A stretch of 64,000 bases of DNA, taken from Holothuria scabra (taxonomy: Eukaryota > Echinodermata > Holothuroidea > Aspidochirotida > Holothuriidae). Of the stretch, positions 42,266-55,567 are shown one piece after another. The notes under the pieces were generated by a model that was given only the letters and a program-made list of their open reading frames with translations, did no database searches and was not told the DNA's origin. Both the position numbers and the translations under genes were made by a program. The stretch is taken from the NCBI GenBank assembly GCA_037179385.1, contig CM074184.1:12542001-12606000 (forward strand), given 5' to 3'. Within the stretch, counting starts at the first letter, position 1, and each line of letters starts with the position of its first letter.

Positions 42266-43492
42266 GGTAAATGTTTATTACTGGCTTACTTACTAGAAAT
42301 CCATGGTCAAATATATGCAATCAGCTAAATGTTACATTTTGCCTTCATTTAGAACTCACTATCCGTCCCTATCGATAAAGTACCAGCACAGGTAAGAGAA
42401 GCATGTGTGAAAACATTGTAATTGTTAAAGAAGGTGCCAGTTGGGTCATCGTATACTCCCTTAGCAAAATCAACCTGAAATGTTAAAATCCACCTTCTAG
42501 AAAACTAAACTTGCAGTTATTCTTGTAAGCACTTTCCATAAATACCCCTCACGAAAATATCCATTTTAAAATGGAAATATTCCTTTTAATGACGCAACTG
42601 TGTAATCTAAATTCATAAGAGATGGATGGCTTTAGATATCGGTCCAGCTGCAATTATCTTTCTATGACGCACACGAGTAAAGTTACATTTTCAGAACTTC
42701 TCATTTTCTGTCCTCTTCCAGAGAAAAAACATAATCCATTAGAATCTTGAAACATGCCATTGGGCCACTGAACTGTGCTTCTTCCTCTCTCTCTCTCTCT
42801 CACTGTGGGAAGCTTTGTTCAAATGAGAGAGTTCATATTTTCCATGAAAAAATCAGATATCTTAGTCAAATTTCCAATGAAGTAAAAAGAGTTATTTTCT
42901 TGAAGTCTAGCAAAAATATTCTACAAACAAAGTGAAATAAGCGTTTCAACCACAAAATAATTTCCCTTTTAGTGATACAGAATATTCACAACTGCTACGA
43001 CTAGTATCTTGGTCGTGACTGCTTTCCCTTAATCCAGAAAGTTATAAAGAAAAAGCTTTCGATTTTTGATCGATCGTGGGCCAAACATGGCATGCCTTTC
43101 TTTGATTCTCCTTAAAGTCCTTTGCTAACCTAAGAAAGGATCCTCTTAGATACAGTTATATGAGGGGTAAGACCATTCATAACAAGAGATGGTAACTATA
43201 ATCAATACGTTCTTTCATAACAACGACTGAAACTTGGATTTCTTCAGGATGACGTTAGGAGCAGAAGGTAGACCACCTCTAAACACTCGAAAACATAGGG
43301 AGACCATACACTCGATGGGGTCAACAACTTATCAAAATCAGGATGTAGTTAGTTAGATGGAGATTAAGGCCCAGTTTCCAAACTATTGGATCGTCGCTTA
43401 TTCAGGGATTTTGGGAGTTGTCTCTGTATTTGAAACAAATTTTTTCCCGCATGTTTGGGAAAAGTCGTTAAATTAGCTCGATTAGGACAAAA
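42266..43492. other. Intergenic region
   Basis: A short (TC)n run lies at 42784-42801. An open frame at 42747-42935 (+) overlaps it and is not supported. Nothing else is recognised. Confidence 0.4.
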
Positions 43493-44160
<668 letters not shown>

Positions 44161-44339
44161 AAACTAAACAGCAAGGATGTAGATAAAAATGTCATTCGAT
44201 TAGCATTTTAAATTAAAGATACTGACGTACGAAACTCGATTGTATCCACGTCTCCGAGACGGCTGCTCTCCACTCATAGTAATGAATAAAATTAACTGCC
44301 ATGATTTCAGGTAGAAAATGGAAATGAAAAATGGTAAGT

Positions 44340-44578
44340 TTAAGTGTCTCTGGATATTACGTTAGTAAACCAGCTTTCATAGGCTACATTATTACAATAC
44401 CGTTCAGAAAAAATGGTTGTGTTCGTGTTTCTCGTGATCAGATTAGCAAGGTTTTGTTCATCGGAAGTCTCTGGAATGTTGAAGTAATTACCAAATAGAT
44501 TGAAGATTAACTGAGATTTACGGGGAGTTAGAATCATGTCTGGCTTTTCATCTCCTAATCCCTGTCGATTTTCGCTTT
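44340..44578 (-). CDS. Possible exon or short gene, unknown product
   Basis: An open frame ending TAA at 44340. It can be entered from a pyrimidine-rich acceptor (TATCTCTCTCACTTGAAG) at 44579 or started at Met 44537 (65 residues). The translation QLIFNLFGNYFNIPETSDEQ followed by NLANLITRN has a natural protein look. It ends YESWFTNVISRDT, with an alternative donor AAC-GTAATA near the end. No family is recognised, and its phase cannot be joined to the 42265 gene. Confidence 0.3.
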
Positions 44579-46520
44579 CTTCAAGTGAGAGAGATATCGT
44601 TAAATATGATTTATGTCAGAGACAAAGGACCAAAGACGTAAATAAGATGTTTTTGGTTAAAGCTAGGGTTCCTTTAACGAATGAACTCTAAGGAAGTGTA
44701 GGAGACAGTTTTTGCTCAGATGAGACAAATGGCTGGTGGTTCGTCACCATCATTTTGAACCGTTGAATCGTTGAGTACCACTATGCAAGCCGTGTTGCGC
44801 AAATGTAGGTGAAGGATTAATGGGCCTACCCTTCTGCAGGGCAGGAAGGGTTTATGAAGCTTCCTTAACTGTTCTTTACCTCAAACACGAACAGACAGTA
44901 CAATGTTTTAATCTTACATGGTAGAGTAAATAACTTGCAAACATATGCATGGGTAGTAGAAACTTTTACCGTCGTTCATTCCGCTTCACACCCTTTTTAG
45001 AGTGCAGTCGTTAATTTTAGCTTCCTTTGAAATAAAATGTACACTTCAATAAAAATTTGCAATTTGCAAAATGATAAAAACAATTACGCGATTGAATATT
45101 TTACTATATTTTCAGGGCAGTGGCGGCGCAGTGAGTGGCATCCCCCTCTCCCGGTTTTATCACTTGCCCCCCCCCCCTCCCTAAGTTAGGTCAGGAAATG
45201 CTTAACCGAAATATAAATTATACACCTCTCCAGCTGAGAGACTTAATTTTTCATACAAATATTTCTTAAGAGCCTCAATCCTTCGTCCCCGTGGACCCCA
45301 CACCTAGGAACGGGCGCCTTTGTCTCGTTTTCGTGCCGCGCGGGAAAATTTTTCACTGAAAACAAAAATTTAGTCAAAATGGTGCCTCTAATGACTTATA
45401 GGCTGACTATAGTACAAATCAGTCGCTTGACTGATAGATGGTCACACAAACTAGTGAGTGGATAAGTTCGGTGGTCACAATTAAAACTAGTCAGTGGATT
45501 AGTCCATGAAATCTGGACTAATCAACTGACCAGTCTGTAATCAATTACCAATCCATTGACTATTGACTATATTCTAGTCGGTCAAGTTAGCCAGTAGATG
45601 CACTATCCTGACTAATTTTTGTTCCCAGTGATATATTGCCCTCCGACATTACCTTTTGCACTTAATTTGCAAGACCACTGTTTCCGGGCAAACTGTAAAG
45701 CACTTTAAACTCCAGTACACCCTTCACTCTGCCCTGGTTATCTGACAACTTAAATCATATCCGAAACATTTTTGCAAATTTTGCTCAAGGTGAATATTTC
45801 ACCATTTTGGTCAAAGTGTTGCACAAAAATATGAAGGGAGCCGAGGAAACATTGTTTCCTATAAGCTGTCCGAATTTGTCGCTGATCTTTGTAATTTTGT
45901 TTCTTCATGAAAATGGTATCATTCTGAGAACTTTTTGCAGCGATATATTCTTAGATTTCAGAAAACCACTCTTTCTGGATCTTTAAAGCTGCATTTATGA
46001 AGATTCTTATTGAAGACTTCTATTTAAAAAAAAAAATCATATTTCAAGAGTACATTTACCTTGGAAAACGAAGCGTATCACCATGCTTGTCACAGTAGCG
46101 GAGGTAGACTTTTTCCAGGGGGACTTTAAAATGTGAATTTCTGTATTGGGGGCGCAATTGCGACATGCAAAGTACGTCGAAATTTTTGCCCTTTCCAAAC
46201 AAATTCTTAGAAATATGGAACTTGTAGGCATATTGAACAAAATTCTGGATTCCTTTTAAAAAAAAATTGAAAAGTTTGAGGATTATTGAAGAATTTCTCG
46301 TCCTATTAGCAAATAAGAGATTGCACGGCGACAGAAAACCGTTGTGGCTCTCACCATGTTATCTTAGGGATGGAAGTTGAATCTTTTAAACGATATTTTA
46401 AAAGTTTCCTAATCTTTGTTGCCCCTTTTTAACAAATCATAAACCAAGGGCTCATATTAAAGAAACTTGGAATTTCATGAAAAAATATAAGAAAACAATG
46501 CTGCAGTTGACAGGCGTTAC
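44579..46520. other. Repeat-rich intergenic region
   Basis: 45118-45360 begins CAGTGGCGGCGCAGTGAG with C runs (hAT-like remnant). 45400-45620 is a cluster of GACTAGT/CAGTGGATTAGTCC repeats with a GATTAGTCCA/TGGACTAATC hairpin (45497-45523). 46085-46480 is a degenerate family F copy (CACCATGTTATCTTAGGGA). No gene is seen. Confidence 0.5.
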
Positions 46521-46979
46521 TGACCGATGTGGTATCACATGCGATAACTTAATTTCGGGGCTATGCGTACTGTTAAACAGGAAATTTCCTAACTGGCTGG
46601 CAATATCCCTAATTCCGAAACTAATCCCTAACCAAAATTTGAGCAACTCTAAACTCTGTGCACACTGAACACACTTAAGGATACATGTGTCGCAACATTT
46701 TGCCAAAACACCTTGTGTCTGATGTTGCCAGTGAGTGCAGCGCAGACACATGCGGAATAATGTGTCGCAACTTGTGTGCGCGACATGTGTTTAGTGTACA
46801 CAGGGGCAAAACATACGGTATGTGTCCAGTTGTGCAGGCCACAGAGTTTAGAGATGCACAAATTTTGGTTAGGGATTAGTTTAGGAACTGGGGCTATTGC
46901 CAGCCACTTAGGAAATTTCTTGTTTAACAGTACGCATCGCCCCGAAATTAAGTTATCCCATGTGATACCACATCGGTCT
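46521..46979. mobile_element. Foldback element with ~145-bp arms
   Basis: The left arm 46521-46665 starts TGACCGATGTGGTATCACAT and the right arm 46835-46979 ends ATGTGATACCACATCGGTCT. The arms stay complementary through AACTTAATTTCGGGG, TACTGTTAAACAGGAAATTT and CTAATCCCTAACCAAAATTT. The spacer (~170 bp) has repeated ATGTGTCGCAAC units. The arms are diverged relatives of MITE A (TACTGTTAAACA; CCCTAA units). Confidence 0.85.
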
Positions 46980-49900
46980 GCACATGTTTCGACACCTGTG
47001 TCCAATGTACAAAGGCCTTGAATGATAGTAATTTCTGATGCAGCACAAATCATGTGTGTCAGAGAGCAAAGTGTCATTCATGTGTCGTGTCGCTTATCTG
47101 CTTACGAATTGTACTATACGCACTTACCGAGAGATAGGGGCTTTTAGCTTTGATTTTGACGTTTCATACATCTGTACCGTATTCAGTGCATGTGTAGAAA
47201 CTCGACATTAATATACTGCATAAACGTGTCACTTCCCACACTCGTTTTTAAATTTAAATTAGTTGTCTTGAGAAAATGCACTTTCCAATCCTGCTAACAT
47301 TAAGCATTGACGATACAAGTTAATAGAAAGTGAAAAGTCCGAATGTGAACTGAGTTGAAAAATTCTTCATTTCATTAAAATCTAGTGGCTAGAGTAATCG
47401 GACAATGTGTTCAAATTAGTGCAACGACATTATCATCTATGTCATTGTATTTATTTATATTTTGTTTGTTTTATTCATCTTTGATCGACAGGTGGGGGTC
47501 AGTACAGGCGGGGCTGGACAATTTCATTGGTCGAGCCCTAAAGCCCCCCCCCCCCGTAACGCCACTGCCAATGTATTTTATTGTCAACAGGGATCGATTG
47601 TTGAAATGCCACTGCGTGTCGGTCTCTACTCGACCGCAAATTCCAAACCATTCCAAAAAAATGCATCACGTTACATGCTTAATGTGAGGATTGTGTCATT
47701 AATTTTTCATATAGCAGTATAGTTTGATGCTGTTTCGTTCTATTTCGCTGATTAGTTTACCTTATAAACTTCCCGCCTGTCTACGCAGATAAGGGAACTT
47801 ACCGTTCACGACTTTTGGTAAAAAGTCCTGCCTCAGTCATTATTTCGATCACACCATTCGCCAGAACTGTGTGCTCGGACAACTAAAATACATGTCATGC
47901 CCGAAATGAATCACTAGCTTCTACAGTTAGTTGATCTATCTTGTTAATTATTTCAAATCCTGCTAAGTATGCCAAATAATCTTGGAGCTCTGAGTTATGC
48001 CATTTTACAAAGTCAATATTCACTGACAAAGGCCTACAGAAATTAGAACTTGACTTTGTTAAACCGAGACGGCTGCTTCTTAGCCAGGCAATGTGTTCAA
48101 GGGTGTGGCTATCCAGCGGAGCGGACTAGGTTTGTTCAGCCCCTTTAAGGTTTCACAAACCACTGTGGGGATATGACTGAATAAGGAATATGCCCAACAG
48201 TCTGCTATACGTAGGCAAGGTTGTGGCATGATGGCGAAACGCTTTAGAACGGAAACGCCCTCTGTAGACTATGGGAGGACTGAAGTATATTTACGAAATT
48301 TGTAAACCATTGTGTAGGGTTTGAACAATCATCCGGGTAAGTATTGTTCCATAGAAGATTTCCCTTGTACTTGGGTGGAAATATTGTGCCATAAACATGT
48401 TATACCAGGTGATACCGTAAAAAGTGTACTTATAAATAACAGAAGTTATAAATGTCGGGTAGCGCAACCTTTTCGGCTCTTCAGGGCTGCTCCCTGCTTT
48501 CAGGGAGCACACCACCATTAGCAGAACGGCCTTGCCGGGAAAAGTAGTTCCAAAGTACACCGTCAGTTTTAGGTCCTCTTTAAGTGTGAATTGCTCAAGT
48601 TAAGCTAATCAGATGTGGTTATTTTGTTTTGGATATGAAAGAGGACGTGTTAATGTGTGAGTGTTGCCAAATTGGGAAGAATTGAAGGTGATTTAGACTG
48701 TTTAAAAATTTGGTGTGAAAAAGACGTTATTTCCGTCACCTTGCGGATTAATAGGGTAGGGTGTACAGACCCAAAACTTCATCCCCTTTTATCTCAAAAT
48801 CTAAACGGTCATGCTATGTTGAATTTGTGATGCCATGATTGGCCAACTCACTGGCTTTCATGTGAGGGGTGGCTTTAGTGGGGTGTGAACTTTGACTGGG
48901 CTGCGGGGGGCATTTAATGAAGGCAAAATAGTGTGTAAGTCAATGGAGAAATTAATGGTGGTGTGCTCCCTTAACACTGCAAACGCTACCATTAGAAATT
49001 AATGGCGCTATTCTAGTTCCAGCAAGGTTTTCAAACGTAAGGTGCAACGGTAACCAATGGTAACTGCTTCTTTCGAGTAGGGTAACTTATAAATAGAGAA
49101 CAATCGATACATAACGAGTTGAAGAGGTCGCATTACCTCTGAGGTAAATGGTTTTTCCTTTGTATGCATGTTCGATCGATGGTTGGCCATTCTATCGGTC
49201 CAACGTTCAACATGCCCCGTCCTTTGTGGTTGATTATATCTGGGAGCTGTTATTTGCAAATTAAGGCTCCCTGATTGTATTACCTCCAGTTACGTAGAAT
49301 GCACACATCAAAATCCATTAAGCCTTAGTCCTTGCGCAAACAAACGTTTTTAATCAGTTCACTGTTACTACTTTCCCTCTCTTCTCACTCCAAAAAATTC
49401 TTCCCCTTAGAAGTTTATGTAGCCTATATTGATTTCTAACACTGTTTTTTTGTTTGCTTTAGTATTAACAGATATTTACTAAATTTTATTACTTGTAAAG
49501 TGCACGTGAATGACTTTGTAACATCGTGCGCTATATTAATTCTCATATGAACTGGCGATGAACTAAACTGGTAAAGAACTACAAAACAAAACAAAAAACG
49601 GAATGTCAATTATTTTCAAAAAGATGACAGCACTTTTGTGGATTTCTTTTGTCTTTTCTTTTTTTTTTCTTTTTTCGGTACAGATAAGGCGTTACGATAC
49701 TTCCAGAAAGGACACTGAAACTCACATTCCTCGGAAAGAATATTCTGTACACTCATCCTCACCTAGGTGTGGCTTGAATGGTTTACAGACCTAGAAATCA
49801 GCTTTTATAAGCATCTTCTCTTCGGGACGGAAAAATGAATTTCAGAGCAAAATTTTTCGAATGTGTGCCATCTTGGGTAAATTCGGAGTCCAGATCCCCC

Positions 49901-50358
49901 AAATTCCGAGTAAATTCCTGAGCATTTTTAAGTGCTGGACAAAATATATAAACGGTCAACTTCATATAGACTTGTCTGCCATGTAGTTAAGTTGACCATT
50001 CACATTTCAAAGGGTGGGCAAATAAGAACGTACGACCTTCAAATTACCGAACTCATTTTAGAGGAACAGTGGAACCAGCTTGGAGTCCGAGTTCTATTCT
50101 AGGCCAATTTCCATTCCTTGACCGCCCATGAAGTCCAAGTTTATAGTCCAGAAAGATTCGAGTCTGAAGTGGCACACGAGTCCGAACTGGCCGCAGTGCG
50201 GCCCTGGATAGGTTTCCTTTCTTTTTAACGGCCTTATTATTTCAGTAATTTTCGTAAATTATGACTTTCTTCTGTCCATAATACTTTTTACCGAACTTGA
50301 TAATAAAATTGTGTTTCAGTTTCGTTTCCCCAAGAAGAGGGCCATATCCTACTCTTTC
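46980..50358. other. Intergenic region, little recognised
   Basis: 47480-47570 has a C run and GTAACGCCACTGCC edge of a CAGTGGCG-type remnant. 48484-48503 holds a small GCTCCCTG/CAGGGAGC hairpin. 49880-50210 has scattered GAGTCCGAG motifs of a degenerate element. Short open frames are not supported. Confidence 0.4.
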
Positions 50359-50362
50359 TTAA

Positions 50363-50718
50363 AGGGGATCATTGAGTTGATATCAATCTTTAAATGAGAG
50401 TGTTAAAGGGTCACTACCCAGTTACAGTATTTATAGCTAGCTTAATGGTTCAAGTTTCATATATCCAATAGTAACGGGAAAACTTGAATTTTGAGGTATC
50501 CTAACTTAAAAAAGCTTTGTGCACAATTTGAAAAGTCGTCTGGTCACGAATATTTGAAACCCGAATCAAACCGTTAATTATACTCGTTCATAAAACAGCT
50601 ATTCGGTTGTAGGATAAAGAGTTTGTCTACCTTTGACCATTTGACATTGATATGTGACGAAAACTTAACAGATTTGGAAAATAATGTAGAATTTGATAAA
50701 CCAACTCAATGAGCTGCT
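50363..50718. mobile_element. TTAA-flanked MITE D, copy 2
   Basis: TTAA at 50359-50362 and 50719-50722. The ends are AGGGGATCATTGAGTTGAT and CCAACTCAATGAGCTGCT. It is collinear with 40322-40661 (GTCTGGTCACG, TCATAAAACAG). Confidence 0.85.
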
Positions 50719-50722
50719 TTAA

Positions 50723-51619
50723 GGTCTTATAATTACTATGAACATGGGAATCAGTTACCAACGGGGTCATATTTCAATCAAAATGACTGTTTGGTCCCTG
50801 CTTGTTAGGGTTTTTTTTTCAAATTTATATTATTTATAACCTTCTCATGACAGATAATGACGAATATACATTTTAACAGAACGTGAGCCGTAACATTTGA
50901 ATATTAATACTGCCCTCAGTCGGAGTGTAGTCAAATGAAAGGCATTTATTTATTTTCAATAACCTCACATTAGCCAGAGAGCTCTTCCGGTTTCCTGCAT
51001 CATTCAACATTGCAGCATTTTGCAAGATACGTGTTCAAATTTATATCCACGATATCGAACACTGGTTTTACAGAGAGCTCTTTTTCGCGGAGGGGGTGGG
51101 GTTGGTGTGGTGGTGACATTCGACCGATAGAGCCCGTCTGGTTACAGATATGCATCAGCTAGAATCAGTATTGTCTCATCAAATTGGTTCTATTACTAAG
51201 AAGATTAAGGGATGAACTAAGTACATTGTAACGTATTTTGAGTTGGTCATGTACAGTGCGACATGACAAATATAAAATAATGCCTTGGGTTTTCATCAAG
51301 TTGCTCTACACATAAATTGTTCAAATCTTTAATACAACGCGTATGTTATAAAAATCCTTACAACTGAGTTTATAATGACGACTGAAAAAAAAACCATTTG
51401 TTTCATGACAATAGAAAATTTATTTTTTTATTTGTTTAAACTTCTCGGGGGAAAAGTATTTTCCACCATAGTTTACTAATTAACCTTGGAATTATCCATC
51501 AGGAGGTCTTTAATACAGGATCATATATAATGACATTTTCAAAGGATGGCAAAATATATAGGCTGGCTTAAACTGATATACAAATATACATAGACCAATC
51601 CTATAGCAGCTGGTAAAGT
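50723..51619. other. Intergenic region, nothing supported
   Basis: No gene or defined repeat is recognised. Confidence 0.4.
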
Positions 51620-51850
51620 TGGTAATTAGTGGGATTCATCAGCCTTATATTGTCTTAATTTCATTGTTTACATGCAGTTCTAAACGCTCATAATAACTGA
51701 AACTGAGGGAATAATCAGGAGATATTTTGGTGAACAAGTATCCAGTACAGGCACAAAAGAATTTGAAAGATTTATGCTGATGGAGCCCAGTTAGCAGATT
51801 AATCAGGCCATGCCGTGGTTCTTCGGATTCATCTATACATAAAAAATGAT
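51620..51850. mobile_element. MITE family G, copy 3 (diverged)
   Basis: It shares TTAGTGGGATTCATCAGCC, GATGGAGCCCAGTTA and the GTTCTTCGGATTCATCTAT tail with the family G copies at 25948 and 33251. Confidence 0.65.
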
Positions 51851-51997
51851 TCATCATATAGCATCCAGATATTGAATTGTTACGTTTTTACAACAGGGCG
51901 CTGGAAGAGCTCCCTCAGCAGCCGGAAGAGCTCCCTTGTTACGACTAAGATTTAAAATATAGTGTAAGTTAGGAAATTGGAGCATAAAAAAGTCGAA

Positions 51998-52152
51998 TTG
52001 ACCCGTTTCCAAATAGCAGTTACAAAGGATTATGGGATACAGTTTTGGTATGTGTTGTTTTTTGTCAATGGCATTTTACTGTTGTGAAAAACATCTTGTA
52101 CCAAAATTTCATACCACAATCCTTTGCAATTGCTGTTTGGAAAAGGGTCTAT
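51998..52152. mobile_element. Short foldback MITE (GACCCGTTTCCAAA ends)
   Basis: The left GACCCGTTTCCAAATAGCAG and the right CTGTTTGGAAAAGGGTC are inverted repeats extending about 55 bp (AAAGGATTATGGGATA mirrored by TACCACAATCCTTT). Total length is about 155 bp. Confidence 0.8.
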
Positions 52153-52364
52153 TGTTGAACCATGAAAATCAAATATACTTAACGGTTACCTTCATCATTT
52201 TGTAGCTGGCGTGCTATCGAAAGTTTTGCATACAGAGTGTATCACCTAATCAAATTTTTACCAATGGCTGTTGAGATACCGTGTAATATACCGATAGTAT
52301 CTTATTTGCAAAATGTCAGATAAAATACAAACATGAAAAGAACAGTTACATAACTCTATGAACA

Positions 52365-52525
52365 AAAGAGTGAATTAAGTGACTCTTTAATGGAGAAAAA
52401 GGTGTAAATTTACTTCACTAGAGTGTCAATTCACTCCAAGAATGGTGAAAAAACTCTAATGGAGTGAATTAAATACTTTTCAATGTATTAGATAGTGATT
52501 AAGTTTATTCTTTTGTTTTTAGAGA
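52365..52525. mobile_element. GAGTGAA-rich MITE, short copy
   Basis: It begins ACAAAAGAGTGAATTAAGTG and ends TTAAGTTTATTCTTTTGTTT, the shortened mirrored ends of the 12184 family. Confidence 0.75.
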
Positions 52526-52557
52526 GATATCAAACTAAGCATTCTGACTGTTAATAA

Positions 52558-52612
52558 TAGACGCGCACTGTTTAACAAGGTGTTACTAGATTGGCTGCTG
52601 CCAAAGTCACAG
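52558..52612. mobile_element. Truncated MITE A end
   Basis: GACGCGCACTGTTTAACAAG, then GTGTTACTAGATTGGCTGCT, matches the inverted right end of element A. The other end is absent. Confidence 0.7.
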
Positions 52613-53964
52613 GATGTTTTGTTTATATCTGCTGTTTTTTAGTGTCTGAATTATTGGGGGTAACACAATATGTTTGCCCCACCCATAAATTTATCCCCTG
52701 CTGCCCCAGGATCGACGACATGAAACCTGAATTGTAGTAACTCATTGGTAAGAAATGTGTTAAACACGTTTCTTGCGACACCACCATTACATACTGTACG
52801 GCTGATTAAACATTTCCTTTAGTCTTCGCTTACTTATTGGTGATGTCTGTAATTCCTGTTAACCCTTTTCCGTTGTTTGGGTCCTTTTGGTCCCAGACGG
52901 AGAGCGCGGTTGTCACCCATCCTTACTGTTTCACGCGGAGCTCGAAACTGCGAGTAGCTTCCCGAAAATTCTGTCACAACAACGAGAGAGACAATAGTTT
53001 AAGGTCACGGGGTCAATAGCCCACGGGGGCTGATGCGGGGCGTGCTACGTCCGCTTTTCCGCCCACTCCCGAGGCGCGCATATATGCCCCGATTGGAGCC
53101 CAACGGTAAAGGGTTAACACAAAGCATTTTAAAACTCGAGTAATTTTGTGTTATGAAATGTTCAACTACTCAACTACCTCTTTAAAAAAGTTTTTGTTAG
53201 CAGTAACACCTCCCCGGTGCCGCAAGTATTGTAATGAGGTTGCAAGCGATACATTTTCAGAGGAAGCGTAACAAATAAGAGGACTTTGACGCCAAAAATA
53301 TGCCTGCAAGGCCAAGCTAGTCTTTTAACGTACAGTATTTTAATCAAGTGAAATTAATTTCAGTTTTAAACATATATCATTTGCGTACTCTTTATCACGT
53401 GTACGTGTGAGAGACTTTGGCACAAAACCCCACAAATTTCATAGAGGGTGAGTGTTTCGACGAGAAAGTTCTCCTACTCAATAGATGATGCATCGATAAC
53501 ATCATTTTTGTGATTGGGTTTTAACTTAAAGGAGACAAGTAAAACCTAGGAGAATTCCGTTTGAATTTTGCTTCCCTGACTAAGTGTTAATTAAATGCTG
53601 ATGGGACAGTTACAGTAACTCATGTCATATAATGCCATCTATACATTAGAATTTTACCTTATTTATCACCGTTTTACGACGAAGATAAAACCCTAAGCTT
53701 AAAATCAAATAATGCAACATTTGTGATGAAACACGCATCAACAAAGTAATTGTTGGAGTAACGTAGACTCTTAACTGAAGTTAAAGGCAAATGCAGTCAC
53801 CTTAACTTGAATTAGTGAAGAAGACTATCCATTTTGATGAATGGCTCGGGATAATCACGTGACAACATTCTTCCGCCTCCTAAATTGTAAAATAACTAGG
53901 GAAACTCTTTTACCTGTATATGCAATATTTAAATCCTGAAATGTCATGAAAGATACGTAGAACC
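52613..53964. other. Intergenic region, nothing supported
   Basis: No gene, RNA gene or clear element is recognised. 52850-53110 is locally more GC-rich but without a supported frame. Confidence 0.4.
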
Positions 53965-54130
53965 AGGGCTGTAGTCGAGTCCCAGACTCGGACTAGTGAT
54001 TTCAGAAATTGAAGGGCTCGGCCAGAGAGGCTGATTTTTTTCTTCATTGAGAAAGTATATAGGGACTCAAGTCCTTGGAAGTTGATAATTGCCGGACTCG
54101 CGACTAGGACTCTCTGGACTCGACTACAGC
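53965..54130. mobile_element. MITE with CTGTAGTCGAGTCC ends
   Basis: The left AGGGCTGTAGTCGAGTCCCA and the right GACTCTCTGGACTCGACTACA are inverted repeats about 165 bp apart. GAGTC motifs are dense inside. It lies just beyond the stop codon of the 54221 gene. Confidence 0.75.
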
Positions 54131-54220
54131 TAATATTTAAGAAGAAAATTGGCAGATTTAAAATTTTGTTTCAAGAAACTGTAAGTCGGGAAGACTTGTT
54201 TGGCGATTCAAACTAACTGC

Positions 54221-55567
54221 TTATTTCAGAGGAGAAGGTTGTTGCCTGGCGGGTGCCTCTGATAAACTCCACGTCTTCACCAGTTGACGCGGTTGCAAGA
54301 CTTTTCGACTACTGACCACGACGCATTCGAAGGATGGTTCCCATAATTTAAGAGGAATAGCGGCAAGAGGTTGCTTCCGTAACTTTCCTCGGAGCTGGTT
54401 TTTATTCCTCGGAGATGCCCTCGGAGATTTGTTCGATTCCGCAGATGATGAAGAAGAACCAGAATTTTTTCTCGAGGATTGCTCTTTAGTTTTTGTCTCC
54501 GGTGTTGAAGAATGACTCTGAGATTGTTTAAGTGAGATGGGTGGTAATTTAGAATCAGAAACTTGCTGCTTCTCATTTTTATATTCTGAGGTTTGAGACG
54601 GGTTTGAATAAAAAGGATCTTCAACTGGTAAAATATTATTATTTAAATCAATTTCCTTCTCAAATGACTCATCTTGGTGACCTTGGTTTACATTCGGTAA
54701 ATTTTCTACCAAACCAGCAAAGGTAATTCCATCAAAGTTATACGAGTTTTGACTCTTACTGCCGGATGCCCTCCGAGCAGCTGCGATTCGATTCCTCCGC
54801 CTCTCAATAAATAAATCTGTTTTGGAACGATGCATCCAACTCGGATTACCTGTATTTTTGGTCTCTCTAGGGTCGGTTAAGGGTAAAATCCTCAGTTCCT
54901 TTTTGCTACGAGGTAAGCCATGAAAAGTCCTCTGCCTTATAACCATATACTTGTCCAATGGCTCATTCAACGAGCGACCACTAGTATGAGAAGACACGCT
55001 TGGGCAAGATTCATTTCTGGAATCCCTCTCGGCAGCCATGACATCGGGTCTTATGAACTTAATTCGTCTCAAATCCAATGGAATATGTTCCCCTCTCTCC
55101 TTCATCCAGTCACTTACGCCAAGTTGTGCGGTAATTAGCTGTAAATTGAAGGGATCCATACCATTATGAAGGGAATAGATAGGGGTCTTGACAAGTTGCT
55201 GCTCCGTACACTGATCGTTAGCTTTCTCATTTCCCCTACCCCGATCTCGGGGAGGCAGCTTTGGGGAGTCAGTCGATAAAGACCGGGGAGTTGAGCTCCC
55301 AACACACCACTGGGAGTCCCCAAGTGCCAACGTCAGGGTTGGGGGCAAGTCATTTATATCGGGAGCAACCGCTGGCGAAGGAACGGCGGAACCTTGAGAA
55401 GAGTTGGGCACTTGGTTAGCAAGAACATTTTCGGTTATGTATGTTTTATTATTTTCCGCCTGTCTCGGTATTGAATCAACAAGTAACAGCGGTTCCGTAG
55501 ACTCACAAGGACTTGCTTGTATTCCAATATCGTGCATGTTCGAGGGAATACGCACGTAGAGATCCAT
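54221..55567 (-). CDS. Unknown 448-residue Ser/Pro-rich protein, single coding exon
   Basis: A complete frame from ATG to TGA, with an in-frame stop shortly upstream of the ATG. Not recognised. The N-terminal ~110 residues are low in charge and rich in P and S (PSPAVAPDINDLPPTLTL, SSTPRSLSTDSPKLPPRDRG). A compact central part (about 120-310) includes NLQLITAQLGVSDWMKERGE, LDLRRIKFIRPDVMAAERD, LDKYMVIRQRTFHGLPRSKK and WMHRSKTDLFIERRRNRIAA; this looks conserved. Residues about 340-410 are Ser-rich and disordered (SSRKNSGSSSSSAESNKSP). No signal peptide or membrane segment. The protein is probably intracellular; Ser/Pro clusters suggest phosphorylation. Same strand as the unknown genes at 41072 and 31812, but 8-12 kb apart, so no operon-like link is implied. 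Confidence 0.75.
   Translation of the reverse strand: MDLYVRIPSNMHDIGIQASPCESTEPLLLVDSIPRQAENNKTYITENVLANQVPNSSQGSAVPSPAVAPDINDLPPTLTLALGDSQWCVGSSTPRSLSTDSPKLPPRDRGRGNEKANDQCTEQQLVKTPIYSLHNGMDPFNLQLITAQLGVSDWMKERGEHIPLDLRRIKFIRPDVMAAERDSRNESCPSVSSHTSGRSLNEPLDKYMVIRQRTFHGLPRSKKELRILPLTDPRETKNTGNPSWMHRSKTDLFIERRRNRIAAARRASGSKSQNSYNFDGITFAGLVENLPNVNQGHQDESFEKEIDLNNNILPVEDPFYSNPSQTSEYKNEKQQVSDSKLPPISLKQSQSHSSTPETKTKEQSSRKNSGSSSSSAESNKSPRASPRNKNQLRGKLRKQPLAAIPLKLWEPSFECVVVSSRKVLQPRQLVKTWSLSEAPARQQPSPLK

Noticed and set aside
46452..47077. Overlapping cysteine-containing open frames on both strands
   Set aside because: They mirror each other because they run through the two arms of the foldback element.
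54277..54624. 115-residue - strand open frame
   Set aside because: It is an overlapping frame inside the 54221-55567 coding exon.
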